From Metridium senile (lineage: Eukaryota; Cnidaria; Anthozoa; Actiniaria; Metridiidae): 64,000 nt of DNA. Each line of letters begins with the position of its first letter. Within the stretch, counting starts at the first letter, position 1. The translations under genes were made by a program, and so were the position numbers. This document shows positions 20,843 to 31,690 of the stretch, piece after piece. The stretch is taken from the NCBI GenBank assembly GCA_949775045.1, contig OX459103.1:2810501-2874500 (forward strand), read 5' to 3'. The notes under the pieces were generated by a model, which was not told where the DNA came from, ran no database searches, and worked only from the letters and a program-made list of their open reading frames with translations.

Positions 20843-21025
20843 AGAGATTTCCGATTTAGCGGATTTGGATTAGTATATTCCAAAGCCCCCTCGATAATCC
20901 GCCACTTAAAACTTGTGCCATTTTTATTTTAACATTACAAAACATTGAAAACAATATTTCTTCTATGTGCCTATTCCACTACTATATGCCTATTCCGCCT
21001 ATAATCCGCTAAATCGGAAATCTCT
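20843..21025. mobile_element. MITE-D copy 1 (183 bp) with empty sites upstream of copies 1-3
   Basis: Inverted ends of about 23 bp read AGAGATTTCCGATTTAGCGG and CCGCTAAATCGGAAATCTCT. Copies 1-3 read ACAATAGGCTTAC at the site; here AAT is repeated on both sides of the insert, so the target duplication is 3 bp (up to 5 if the ends are read differently). A 3-bp duplication would fit PIF/Harbinger. It is shared only with copy 5. Confidence 0.85.
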
Positions 21026-21403
21026 AATAGGCTTACATCAAGGTTAAAACAAGGTTGCAATCTCAGTTACTCTATGAAGGACATCCCTGTTTCCTTGGAA
21101 ATACTTTTGGTAAAACATCTACAACTTTAAACAAGAGAAAAAAGACTTCAGGAACTTCCAAAGTTGTAAGCCTGCGTCATACAATTTTTTGAGGGCACAT
21201 TGACAATTATTTTGGCATTCAGCCCTTTTATTATTCTCAGTGGAATTCTAAGTTCCTATCCGCATTGTTTTTTCAGCAGATCTACATACAGATTCTGGAG
21301 AGGTCCTCTTGTGCTAACAGAACTCTTTAAAAAAAAGAATTCGCTGTATTTCTCTCAAAAGAGAGATACTTTATACTTTCAAGTGAACACAGAAGCTGGT
21401 CCA
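21026..21403 (+). promoter_or_regulatory. Proximal 5' flank of copy 4
   Basis: This is identical to the copy 5 flank over most of its length. A TATA-like TATAAAA lies at 20784-20790, before MITE-D, so the MITE now separates it from the coding sequence by an extra 183 bp. The frame stays open upstream to about 21200 in copies 4 and 5, but only through non-ATG codons, so the conserved ATG at 21404 is preferred. Confidence 0.4.
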
Positions 21404-22966
21404 ATGTTCGAGCTCATATTCCGCCTTATTGCAATATTGGTTGAAAGTTCCACTGGAGTTTTGATATTCCGAAAAGCGAACAAACCAAAGGATCAAGTTG
21501 ATGAAGAAAAGGAGCTAATTCAATTCTCAATCCAAGATAAGCTAAAAGACTTTACAAACTTTGACCCGAATGATGCTATTTTTCGTGAGTTTGATCCTCC
21601 GGTTAATGAAGAAACAGATCCAAAGGCATGGAGAAAGAACCTACCTCCTTTGAAACAATCTATATTCAAGAGCTTGAAGTTTGTTTTCGTGATTCAGACG
21701 ATTTGTGGGACATTGATAGGACTATTTGCAATATTCCTCGTTTTCATCGACTTCAACACTTCAAATGTTTGTATCATTAAGCAGCTCAAGTACAGTCAAC
21801 TTCCAAAAAATACTAGAACAATAGAACAATTGGGCCACTTCCTGGAAGGGTTTATCATTGAGTTTTACGATTTTTTTATTCTCTCTACCATTTTCTCGTG
21901 GTCACAATTGAATCGCCTGAACCTTGTCCTTATAAATGTCGTTGTTGCTTTTCTAGATTTAATCTACGAGCTTGCTATGTATATGTTTGGATTGTTTGAC
22001 GAGCAATGGGTAAATTATTTTTTATATATACTGTTCACGTCTGCTACTGTAATCAATGGAGTGATCCTTGCAAAGTTCTACAAACCACGGCCTTATTACA
22101 AGTGGAGAAGCATCTTGAAACTGTCCTTCACATTTTCAGCTCAGTTTTTCCTGGGAGTGCCAGTCGTTGTTTTTGTTTGTCACAGTTTCTGGCCATGGTA
22201 CAATAAACAAGATGAATACACGAAAGTAGTTTATGCTGCTCTCTTGCCTTTGATCTTATTCTTACCCAAACTTGTTTGCCGTCTCTCTGCACAAAAGCTC
22301 GAAGTCATCCATCCAGGAAGCTCGCATGTATTTGTGAGTGCCTTTTATGGAACATTGGCCGTTGTTTATCGTGTATTACAAGCAGAATTGCCGTCCTTCA
22401 CCTCATTTGTTGTTCTTGGGATATCTCATGGTTTTATCGACTTAATCGAAAGACTGACTATCACCATGAGGGATTACATCTGAGAATATCTCTACCGTAT
22501 ACTTTGTTGCAGTCGAAAACCCAAGTGCAAGTACCGATCTCCACGAAGCAGGCGTTTTGTAGCAGACATGAGTATTCAGATATTGCTTCAAGAAAGTTCA
22601 GGACTTGTATTCGGACTTGGGTTTATCCACTTGTACCACTTTATGTATAGTGACACAAAACCTCCTTATACAGACTACGGAGTCATTTTGGGGTTCGCTA
22701 TCCATGTCGTTACCGGGTTAGCCATTGACCTATTTTTCAACACTATCTCGGTAGTGCTTCAAATTCGAGTCATGAACATCGCCATCATGAAAGTCTGGAA
22801 ACACAAATGGCGTCATCATTGTATAGTGATGAGTATTGTCGTTATGGAAACGATATTTTTCTTTGCTGGATATATGTTTATTATTGTAAGGCATAAGTAC
22901 AACTATGAGACGCACTCGTTAGTTCGATATGCATGGAACTGTACTGAACCATTTGCAGAACTGTGA
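21404..22966 (+). pseudogene. Array copy 4: chimeric, nonsense-interrupted paralogue
   Basis: This aligns over the full 521 codons with the intact copies, but TGG codon 360 is TGA at 22481-22483, which truncates the product to 359 residues and removes the basic loop and the last ~3 membrane spans. The first ~83 codons are copy-5-like (AAGAACCTACC, CCTTTGAAAC) and the remainder is copy-3-like (ATTCAAGAGC); the switch lies between 21652 and 21661. After the switch it differs from copy 3 by only T187I and the stop, as far as I can see. An ATG at 22568 leaves a 132-codon 3' frame that is just the tail of the broken gene. Stop readthrough or a sequencing error cannot be excluded. Confidence 0.85.
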
Positions 22967-23130
22967 AATACACAACACCTTATTTAATGTAGGTGTCCAT
23001 ATATGGCAGCACATATATATCTCTATATAGGATGCACACGAATCCCAACTTTCACGTGAAAACAGTTCGATCGGGTGTAGTGATGGCCGAAAAAGAAAGT
23101 GGATAAACTAAATAAATGCAATTTAGCTTG

Positions 23131-23592
23131 ATAGATGGAAACAAGCGAGTAAACTAGTATAGATTGCGTCGGTGTTTCGGATATAAACGATAGGTAATAG
23201 AATGACATTTGTAACACCGTAAAAAATAGAAATAGAAACTAGCGAGTAAACTAGTTTAGGCTGCGTCGGTGTTTGATATAAACGATAGGTAATAGAATGA
23301 AATTTGTAACACCGTAAAAAATAGAAATAGAAACTAGCGAGTATAAACTAGTATAGGCTGCGCCGGTGTTTGATATAAACGATAGGTAATATAATGAAAT
23401 TTGTAACACCGTAAAAAATAGAAATAGAAACTAGCGAGTAAACTAGTATAGGCTGCGTCGGTGTTTGATATAAACGATAGGTCATATAATGAAATTTGTA
23501 ACATCGTAAAAAATGTTAGTTTAACTTTACTAATAAGTAATAAGTTAAAAAGTTCAGTTTTACGGTGTTACAAATTTCATTATATTACCTAT
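23131..23592 (+). repeat. 95-bp tandem array 4 (about 4 monomers) with palindromic terminus
   Basis: This is the counterpart of array 3 but two monomers shorter. One monomer carries AGTATAAACTAG where unit A has AGTAAACTAG. The difference of 2 x 95 bp accounts for almost all of the length difference between units A and B. Confidence 0.88.
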
Positions 23593-23641
23593 CAACTATT
23601 TAACTTATTTATAAGATTACCAATTAAACAAACGAGTATAT

Positions 23642-24726
23642 TGTTATGAGACATTGAACATGGATTATATATTACCATATATAATCGGCATTAGCATACA
23701 TTTAAATTGTTTTATCTTATATATTATTATTATTTCGGGTTTATCATTTTATGGTTTGTTATCGGTGATCACTCATTATATCAGTGGCTATAACATTGCT
23801 TACTTATTTGTTCTCTCATTTGTGCATGTTATGAAGGCATGGTGACCCAAAAAGGAAAAAAAAATTATATAAGTTCAAAATTTTCAAAAATATTCTAATA
23901 CGCAGAGTACATTTGTACTTGCATTATATTCTTTTCTTCAGGTTTTTAGTTGCCTTAAAGACGGTGACATTTTTATGCAAATTTTATTATTATAGTATTA
24001 TTATTCATATAATCAACAAAATTATGGGATAAAAAAAACATTTCGGATTTTTCTTTATTCTCGCGGAGCTCGAAACTAACGAGGGGGAGATGTTATGAGA
24101 CATTGAACATGGATTATATATTACCATATATAATCGGCATTAGCATACATTTCTTGTTGTTAGGTTTGTTGCTTTGTGTACTTTCGTTGGCCCGTTTCTT
24201 ACCAACTCCTATTTTCCAATTAGTGGCTCGTTAGCTGGACAAACAATGACCAACTTCCCATTATTGCTTTCACCCACTCATTTGTATTTGTTAGTCCTGG
24301 CCTTGGATAGCCTTGTTCTCGTTTAGTATATTATAACGTTTACTTTTGTAATATCATTATTGTCAAGATGTTCTGGTAAGTGAAGAGTTTGCTTAGCCTT
24401 CAGTTATTTAGGTTCGTACAGCCTTGACTTGATATTATGTGTATTTTGGTATTACACGTTGAGTTCTGATTAGTATTCGGATACGTGGAACAACAAGGCT
24501 CTTTTTATTTTAGATTTAATATCGCTACAGAAAAGCTGAGCAAATAATTCATTTATCATAACATCCATAAAAAGCCTATGTAATATCACTTAGTATGTCA
24601 GTTGATGTCAGTTGTTAGTTGAACCATGTAGTTGAACTTCTACTCAAAGACGAATAAACGAACTAAAGATCCGATACCGGCTCTACTTGAGAATCCCCTA
24701 AGCTTAGAAGCAAGAAGCCTCTAACA
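23642..24726 (+). mobile_element. LTR-retrotransposon remnant, unit B copy
   Basis: This has the same structure as 17134-18230: truncated 5' LTR and scrap at 23642-24090, purine tract, and a full 636-bp LTR at 24091-24726. It differs by a ~20-bp deletion near 23985 and single bases such as GTGGCTCG for GTGGCACG. Confidence 0.75.
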
Positions 24727-24826
24727 ATATGTCTTCAATATTCAGGTCAATCATGATCACTTACTACTTTAACGCAAAACCTTCGTGGAAAGTAGTAAAA
24801 GTTCTATCTAATGAAGTCGAATGTAA

Positions 24827-25151
24827 ATGTCAAATCCGGGGGTTCTCCCTTTGTCCAAGTGGTATGGGTGATCGGCGGAGGTTTTGAAAATGACCCCTAA
24901 AAGGTACGCACAGATGAAAATAACTGATAAAGCCTTGTCGATTTCTACCTCAACAAAGCAACAAAACAGAGTAAAAATGACACTAAGAGTTACGAAATCA
25001 TGTGACGTAACTGATTTTTGAGCTAGAACCCTAAAAGGTACGCACATGAAATATTTTCAACCTTAAAAGGTACGCTGATCACCCCTACCATTTCGACAAA
25101 GGGAGTAATCCGCCCCCCCTCCCCCCCCCCCCCCCCCCCCCCGATGTCAAA
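24827..25151. mobile_element. MITE-C copy 3
   Basis: Flanked by ATGTCAAA at 24827-24834 and 25144-25151. The C-run is longer than in unit A and interrupted by one T. Confidence 0.85.
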
Positions 25152-25505
25152 TCTATATAGTTGCAAACCAAAAAAAAGACATCAACCAGTCCATGTGTTT
25201 GACATGTTGTTCACTTAAATATATATACCTACTCAACTGAAATAAAAACTCACCGAAATGTTTCTGAGATGTTAATTGCTAAAGCAAGTTAACTAGGTAA
25301 ACAACGGCCTGTAAATAACCTCAATACCTCTTTACTTTTTTGTTGTTTATTTATTTTCCGTTTTGGCTTTTAGGTTTGTATAATTTTGCTATTAAATAGT
25401 TTTACAGTTGTTGTTTTAAATACATTTTTTTAAATAACCTGTAAATGTCTCAATTTATATAACGCTATATCTCTCGAATAGCTCATAGCGCTTTACGATC
25501 TACTA

Positions 25506-25652
25506 GAGTACAAACACTAAAAGTGTGCAATACTTTGTACTAGTACTATTTACCACTAAATAGTGTTGATTAAACAATAGGGAACAAAAGAATTTGCACA
25601 ATTTAGCAGTATTTAGTGGTATTTATGTTGCACACTTTTAGTGTTTGTACTC
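25506..25652. mobile_element. MITE-B copy 4 (147 bp)
   Basis: Same element and site as 19000-19146, including the internal TACTAGTACT duplication. Confidence 0.9.
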
Positions 25653-26506
25653 TAATGTGTATATATGGAGGACTTATCTAACTGCTGTAAACCAGCAGTT
25701 TACAATAATGAGATGTTGTTAGTGAATGCCTCAGAGGCAATCCCCTACTCTTTGCGAACAAAGCACAACAGGCTCTTTAGCGTCCACCTTATATAGGATT
25801 AGAGTGAAAGCAGACGGGACCTCTGGCTTTACGTCTTTATCCGAGATGATAAAATAACATAAATGCCTTCTTACTTTTGTTGTTGTTTGTTTATTTTCCG
25901 TTTTGGCTTTCAGGTTTGTATAATTTTGCTATTAGTTAGTTTTGCAGTCGCTGTTTTAAATACATTTCTTTTGTTGTATATGTACTTATATATATAGTTA
26001 AAGAACGCTATTTATTCAAGTGCTTATAACCCCTAGAATTGGGAAAAATTGGTGAAATCTTCATGCCACCAATAAATAATTACCGTTGTCAGAATTTGAT
26101 TTGAAGCAATTGAGAATATTTTACAGAGTTTTAAATATTACTGTGGCCACGCCCTGGCCGGGATGGGTCGAATCACCGGAAATGACGTCAAAGATTACCA
26201 CGTAAAACTGTCAAAATCAACTTTGAGAATAAAGAAGAACAAATACAAATTAAAATATACTTTCTAAAACAGTGTTCGACAAAATGTTCGACTTGTATTG
26301 CGACTGATAACTTCAACAAGTCGCTTTAGAACACATACGCATGCTCAGAGTAATTTTTGACGTCACGGAAAAACTCTCGACCTAGTTCTCCAAACTCACG
26401 TGCTAACTGGCACAGGAACTCCAAAACGGCACTTTCAAACCTGTATAACTCGGCCAATATTTATCCAAATGACCTGGGACATATATCATTTAAATTCTCT
26501 CGATTT

Positions 26507-27078
26507 TTTCTCTCTCTTTGTTTTCCCGACAAAAAGTGAACAAATCGCCCGAAAGTTAACTGAGCAAAGTTGCGAAGTAACTGCGCGTTGTACTGGACTA
26601 AGAAGTAAAATTAACGGAAAAATGGACTTTCAAAAGTTTAACCAAAACACAAACAGTTGTTTTTGCTTTGAATTTCAGAGAACAAAATTCTGTAAAAAAA
26701 GAAAAACGTGCAAAGCCTCTCTGGTCGAAAAAAAAATCTTGCACAACCCGTGCGGCGAAAAAAATAACCTACAAAAAATGTTGCCACCCCCCCTCCCCCA
26801 ACTTCTAATGGTCCACCCCTAATCAGATCCGGTTGTAACGAATTTAGTAACGCACTCTCTTAAAACACACTAAAGAGAGTGCACTCTATGCGAGTGCATT
26901 ACCACCGGATCTGATTACACGCCAACGACTGTCCCACTCACAGAGCTCGGATTTCATAGATTACGTTAACTGTTTACGAAGGTCTCCTAGGCACCACAGG
27001 AATCCCGAAAAAGCTACGCGTATATGCAAAAGCGAATTTTTTTAAGCAAAGCAACAAAAAAAAGCCGGGTTCCCTGTG
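26507..27078. mobile_element. Foldback element with left arm replaced (upstream of copy 5)
   Basis: This is the unit B counterpart of 20001-20572, with the same replacement segment and intact right arm ending GGGTTCCCTGTG. Confidence 0.6.
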
Positions 27079-27348
27079 GAAATTGGTCTGTTTTTAGTGG
27101 TTATAAGCACTTTCAGCTCCCCATCCATCTATTCATAATGGGTGAATAAATCAGTAACCTTTTGTCAATCTGTCAAGTTTATTAATCGAAAGGATGTTCC
27201 GCAAGACAGAGCTTCCGTGGTTGCCATGATTATAACCAATGACGAAAATCGATATGACTCACCAACGACATGCATGATTGACACTTTCGTATAAAACTTG
27301 TTTCGGTTTATATCCATTATTCGTCTATAGAATATAATTGAATACAAT

Positions 27349-27531
27349 AGAGATTTCCGATTTAGCGGATTTGGATTAGTATATTCCAAAGCCCCCTCGA
27401 TAATCCGCCACTTAAAACTTGTGCCATTTTTATTTTAACATTACAAAACATTGAAAACAATATTTCTTCTATGTGCCTATTCCACTACTATATGCCTATT
27501 CCGCCTATAATCCGCTAAATCGGAAATCTCT
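27349..27531. mobile_element. MITE-D copy 2 (183 bp)
   Basis: Same element and site as 20843-21025; the insertion predates the 6.5-kb duplication. Confidence 0.85.
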
Positions 27532-27909
27532 AATAGGCTTACATCAAGGTTAAAACAAGGTTGCAATCTCAGTTACTCTATGAAGGACATCCCTGTTTCC
27601 TTGGAAATACTTTTGGTAAAACATCTACAACTTTAAACAAGAGAAAAAAGACTTCAGGAACTTCCAAAGTTGTAAGCCTGCGTCATACAATTTTTTGAGG
27701 GCACATTGACAATTATTTTGGCATTCAGCCCTTTTATTATTCTCAGTGGAATTCTAAGTTCCTATCCGCATTGTTTTTTCAGCAGATCTACATACAGATT
27801 CTGGAGAGGTCCTCTTGTGCTAACAGAACTTTTTAAAAAAAAGAATTCGCTGTATTTCTCTCAAAAGAGAGATACTTTATACTTTCAAGTGAACACAGAA
27901 GCTGGTCCA
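27532..27909 (+). promoter_or_regulatory. Proximal 5' flank of copy 5
   Basis: Conserved flank with a TATA-like box upstream of MITE-D (27290-27296) and a polypyrimidine-CAG splice-acceptor-like site (AG at 27781-27782) 128 bp before the ATG. Confidence 0.4.
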
Positions 27910-29472
27910 ATGTTCGAGCTCATATTCCGCCTTATTGCAATATTGGTTGAAAGTTCCACTGGAGTTTTGATATTCCGAAAAGCGAACAAACCAAAGCATC
28001 AAGTTGATGAAGAAAAGGAGCTAATCCAATTCTCAATCCAAGATAAGCTAAAAGACTTTACAAACTTTGACCCGAATGATGCTATTTTTCGTGAATTTGA
28101 TCCTCCGGTTAATGAAGAAACAGATCCAAAGGCATGGAGAAAGAACCTACCACCTTTGAAACAATCGATAGTCAAGTGCTTGAAGTTTGTTTTCGTGATT
28201 CAGACGATTTGTGGGACATTGATAGGACTATTTGCAATATTCCTCGTTTTCATCGACTTCAACACTTCAAATGTTTGTATCATTAAGCAGCTCAAGTACA
28301 GTCAACTTCCAAAAAGCACTAAAGCAATAGAACGATTGGGCCACTCTCTGGAAGGGTTTATCATTGAGTTTTACGATTTTTTTATTCTCTCTACCATTTT
28401 CTCGTGGTCACAATTGAATCGCCTGAACGTTGTCCTTATAAATGTCGTTGTTGCTTTTCTAGATTTAACCTACGAGCTTGCTATGTCTATGTTTGGATTG
28501 TTTGACGAGCAATGGGTAATTTATTTTTTATATATACTGTTCACGTCTGCTACTGTAATCAATGGAGTGATCCTGGCAAAGTTCTACAAACCACGGCCTT
28601 ATTACAAGTGGAAAAGCATCTTGAAACTGTCCTTCACATTTTCAGCTCAGTTTTTCTTGGGAGTGCCAGTCGTTGTTTTTGTTTGTCACAGTTTCTGGCC
28701 ATGGTACAATAAACAAGATGAATACAAAAAAGTCGTTTATGCTGCTCTCTTGCCTTTGATCACATTCTTACCCAAACTTGTTTGCCGTCTCTCTGCACAA
28801 AAACTCAAAGTCATCCATCCAGGAAGCTCGCATGTATTTGTGAGTGCCTTTTATGGAACATTGGCCGTTGTTTATCGTGTATTACAAGCAGAGTTGTCGT
28901 CCTTCACCTCATTTGTTGTTCTTGGGATATCTCATGGTTTTATAGACTTAATCGAAAGACTGACAATCACCATGAGGGATTACATCTGGGAATATCTCTA
29001 CCGTATACTTTGTTGCAGTCGAAAACCCAAGTGCAAGTACCGATCTCCACGAAGCAGGCGTTTCGTAGCTGACATGAGTATTGAGATATTGCTTCAAGAA
29101 AGTTCAGGACTTGTATTCGGGCTTGGGTTTATCCACTTGTACCACTTTATGTATAGTGACACAAAACCTCCTTATACAGACTACGGAGTCATTTTGGGGT
29201 TCGCTATCCGTGTCGTTACCGGGTTAGCCATTGACCTATTTTTCAACACTATCTCGGTAGTGCTTCAAATTCGAGTCATGAACATCGCCGTTATGAAAGT
29301 CTGGAAACACAAATGGCGTCATCATTGTATAGTGATGAGTATTGTCGTTATGGAAACGATATTTTTCTTTGCTGGACATATGTTTATTATTGTGAGACAT
29401 AAGTACAACTATAAGACACACTCGTTAGTTCGATATGCATGGAACTGTACAGAACCATTTGCAGAACTGTGA
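27910..29472 (+). CDS. Array copy 5: multi-pass membrane protein of unrecognised family (520 aa, intronless)
   Basis: This is an intact paralogue of the usual length. It is closest to copies 1 and 2 after codon 86. Private residues include H30, E392 and V461; it ends WNCTEPFAEL, the E being shared with copies 3 and 4. The frame is open back to 27706 but only through non-ATG codons, so the start at 27910 is used. It donated, or shares, the 5' end of chimeric copy 4, although that part differs at about four bases from copy 4, so a lost or unsampled copy may be the true donor. The C-terminal region after copy 4's stop position is intact here. Function is unknown. Confidence 0.85.
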   Translation: MFELIFRLIAILVESSTGVLIFRKANKPKHQVDEEKELIQFSIQDKLKDFTNFDPNDAIFREFDPPVNEETDPKAWRKNLPPLKQSIVKCLKFVFVIQTICGTLIGLFAIFLVFIDFNTSNVCIIKQLKYSQLPKSTKAIERLGHSLEGFIIEFYDFFILSTIFSWSQLNRLNVVLINVVVAFLDLTYELAMSMFGLFDEQWVIYFLYILFTSATVINGVILAKFYKPRPYYKWKSILKLSFTFSAQFFLGVPVVVFVCHSFWPWYNKQDEYKKVVYAALLPLITFLPKLVCRLSAQKLKVIHPGSSHVFVSAFYGTLAVVYRVLQAELSSFTSFVVLGISHGFIDLIERLTITMRDYIWEYLYRILCCSRKPKCKYRSPRSRRFVADMSIEILLQESSGLVFGLGFIHLYHFMYSDTKPPYTDYGVILGFAIRVVTGLAIDLFFNTISVVLQIRVMNIAVMKVWKHKWRHHCIVMSIVVMETIFFFAGHMFIIVRHKYNYKTHSLVRYAWNCTEPFAEL

Positions 29473-29635
29473 AATACACAACACCTTATTTAATGTAGGT
29501 GTCCATATATGGCAACACATATATATATATCTATATAGGATGCAGAAGAATCCCAACTTTCACGTGAAAACATTTCGATCGAGTGTAGTAATGGCCGAAA
29601 AAGAAAGTGGAGAAACAAAAACAATTTAGCTTGAT

Positions 29636-30150
29636 AGATAGAAACAAGCGAGTCAGTAATTTAGTATAGGGTGCGTCGGTGTTTGATATGAATGATAGGT
29701 AATATAATGAAATTTGTAACACCGTAAAAAATAGAAATAGAAACTAGCGAGTAAACTAGTATAGGCTGCGTCGGTGTTTGATATAAACGATAGGCAATAG
29801 AATGAAATGTGTAACACCGTAGAAAATAGAAATAGAAACTAGCGAGTAAACTAGTATAGGGTGCGTCGGTGTTTGATATAAACGATAGGTAATAGAATGA
29901 AATTTGTAGCACCGTAAAAAATAGAAATAGAAACTAGCGAGTAAACTAGTATAGGGTGCGTCGATGTTTGATATAAACGATAGGTAATAGAATGAAATTT
30001 GTAACACCGTAAAAAATTGAAATAGTAACTAGCGAGTAAACTAGTATAGGGTGCGTCGATGTTTGATATAAACGATAGGTAATAGAATGAAATTTGTAAC
30101 ACCGTAAAAAATTGAAATAGTAACTAGCGAGTATAAACTAGTATAGGGTA
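29636..30150 (+). repeat. 95-bp tandem array 5 (about 5 monomers)
   Basis: The first monomer is divergent (AGTCAGTAATTTAGT, GATATGAATGATAGG), and later ones carry GGGTGCGTCG variants and AAAATTGAAATAG linkers. The array stops abruptly in GTATAGGGTA and joins a second copy of the gene 3' flank. Confidence 0.88.
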
Positions 30151-30357
30151 TATATCTCTATATAGGATGCACAGGAATCCCAACTTTCACGTGAAAACAG
30201 TTCGATCGGGTGTAGTGATGGCCGAAAAAGAAAGTGGAGAAACTAAAGCAATTTAGCTTGATAGATGGAAACAAGCGAGTAAACTAGTATAGGTACGGTT
30301 GCGTCGTTGTTTGATATAAACGATAGGTAATATAATGAAATTTGTAACACCGTAAAA
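30149..30357 (+). repeat. Orphan copy of the gene 3' flank plus one monomer
   Basis: The sequence after array 5 repeats the gene's 3' flank (TATATCTCTATATAGGATGC to GATAGATGGAAAC) and one more 95-bp monomer without any coding sequence before it. Variants such as CAGTTCGATCGGGTG match copy 3/4 flanks rather than copy 5's own. It marks a deletion or exchange between arrays of different gene copies. Confidence 0.75.
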
Positions 30358-30893
30358 AATATTAACTTAACTTTACTAATAAGTAATACGCCGTATTGAA
30401 CTTGAACTAAGCTTTAATTTTTTGAGATGGTTTAGGGCGAGAAACACGCAGTCATTGCTACCCCCACAGTAAAATTTTTCACCGCTTACGAACAGTTCAC
30501 GAAGATCCGTGATATTCAAATTTCCCGCTCGAAAAATGATCTATTGTTTAGGGTCTTTTGTTTTAACCCATCAAGTTTTAATCAATTTTGACTATATATG
30601 GAGTGTCTTTTGTTCTCGAAGTTTCTACCTCAAACTTTGATACGCGTTAATTAGTTAATTTTTACGGTTTTACAAAATTCATTATATTACCTATAGCTTG
30701 ATAGATGAATCGGACATTTCTCGCCTTATTCTTTGCGCATCTTTCTCTAGTTGGTCGAGAAAGAATGAGGACGTCTCTCGCCTCATTCCCAGCACATATT
30801 TCTGTAGTTCAAACTTCATCTCGTATCTTCGAATTCGTAGTTCTCACGTTAAATTTGGGACTGTTTTGGAGGTAAACTGAGTATATATATATA
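30358..30893 (+). repeat. Post-array tail segment (paralogue of 3821-4295)
   Basis: Same order and content as the tail after copy 1, with a 58-bp addition (including GAGATGGTTTAGGGCGAG) after AACTAAGCTT. The array as a whole ends a little beyond this point. Confidence 0.6.
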
Positions 30894-31075
30894 GCTGGTT
30901 GCAATAACGTTGTCCACCTCAGATATATAAATATATATATAAATATATATCAAAAGCATATAACAAATTATGGGATGGCTTAGCTAATATTTTTTTCATA
31001 TAGCCCTGATCATAGTACATCAGAAAAAAATATTAGCTAAGCTATCCCATAATTTCTAATATGTTTTTCATATAT
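30894..31075. mobile_element. MITE-A copy 2, right end lost
   Basis: The left terminus GCTGGTTGCAAT and both long arms are present, but after TATGTTTTTCATATATAT the sequence runs into a TA repeat and unique DNA without the terminal ATTGCAACCAGC. Homology to the gene array ends here, so this is the right array boundary. Confidence 0.75.
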
Positions 31076-31690
31076 ATATATATATATTTATATATTTATA
31101 TATATTTCATCAAGGCTTGGAATTTCCTAGAGCATGAGACCTTACTATTATTCAGTAGGTCAATATAGATTATTCTAAGAATAGAGAAAGGTATGGCTTT
31201 CAAGCATAAAACGTAGCTTTTGTAAAGCTAAAGATCTATAGCATTTGGTTATAATTATATGCACTTTACAGTACTGTGTTTTTGTGATAAAAGAACTGCA
31301 AAATAGAAGGGGATCCTCACTTTTCTTGTAGAAGGTTTTCTTATACATCAGTATATTTCTTATATATATTTCTTATATATATATTTCTTGTAATGGGTTA
31401 ATATGTAAATTTCAATTCTAGAGCTTTATATTAAAGGTAAAGTTATAAGTTAAGTCGACTTAATGATTAAATTTTCTTTCGTTTGGCAGAATTTGTAACT
31501 AAATAATGAGACATAATGATCAGTTGGCGCTGACGCGAGGATTCATGTTTCGTTCTCCAGCCAAATTTGACGTAGTAGCCTTATTGGAATTGCGGATAAA
31601 CATCATATAAAACGCACACACAGAAAGTTAGATCTGTATACGTTGTTGTTGCCTTCCTTTCTAGTAACGAATACAGAATCCGATTATGCT
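31076..31690. other. Non-coding stretch beyond the array boundary
   Basis: AT-rich sequence with TATATATTTCTTA repeats near 31360. I see no gene, RNA or transposon terminus here. Confidence 0.4.

Larger units (their letters stand above)
14965..21660 (+). repeat. Segmental tandem duplication, unit A (6696 bp)
   Basis: Unit A runs from codon 86 of copy 3 to the same codon of copy 4, and unit B from there to the same codon of copy 5. The two units agree nearly base for base, including the LTR remnant, MITE-B, MITE-C and MITE-D. The 190-bp length difference is mainly two 95-bp monomers missing from unit B, plus a ~20-bp deletion near 23985 and a poly-C length change. Confidence 0.88.
21661..28166 (+). 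repeat. Segmental tandem duplication, unit B (6506 bp)
   Basis: This is the second near-identical unit, from codon 86 of copy 4 to codon 86 of copy 5. Every transposon of unit A is present at the same position. Low divergence means a very recent event or an assembly duplication. Confidence 0.88.

Noticed and set aside
21200..21403. N-terminal extension of copies 4 and 5 (open back to about 21200 and 27706)
   Set aside because: It uses only non-ATG codons; copies 1-3 have stops or frameshifts there, and the segment contains the splice-acceptor-like tract.
22568..22966. Separate 132-codon gene after the stop in copy 4
   Set aside because: It is the colinear 3' end of the interrupted paralogue with no promoter of its own.
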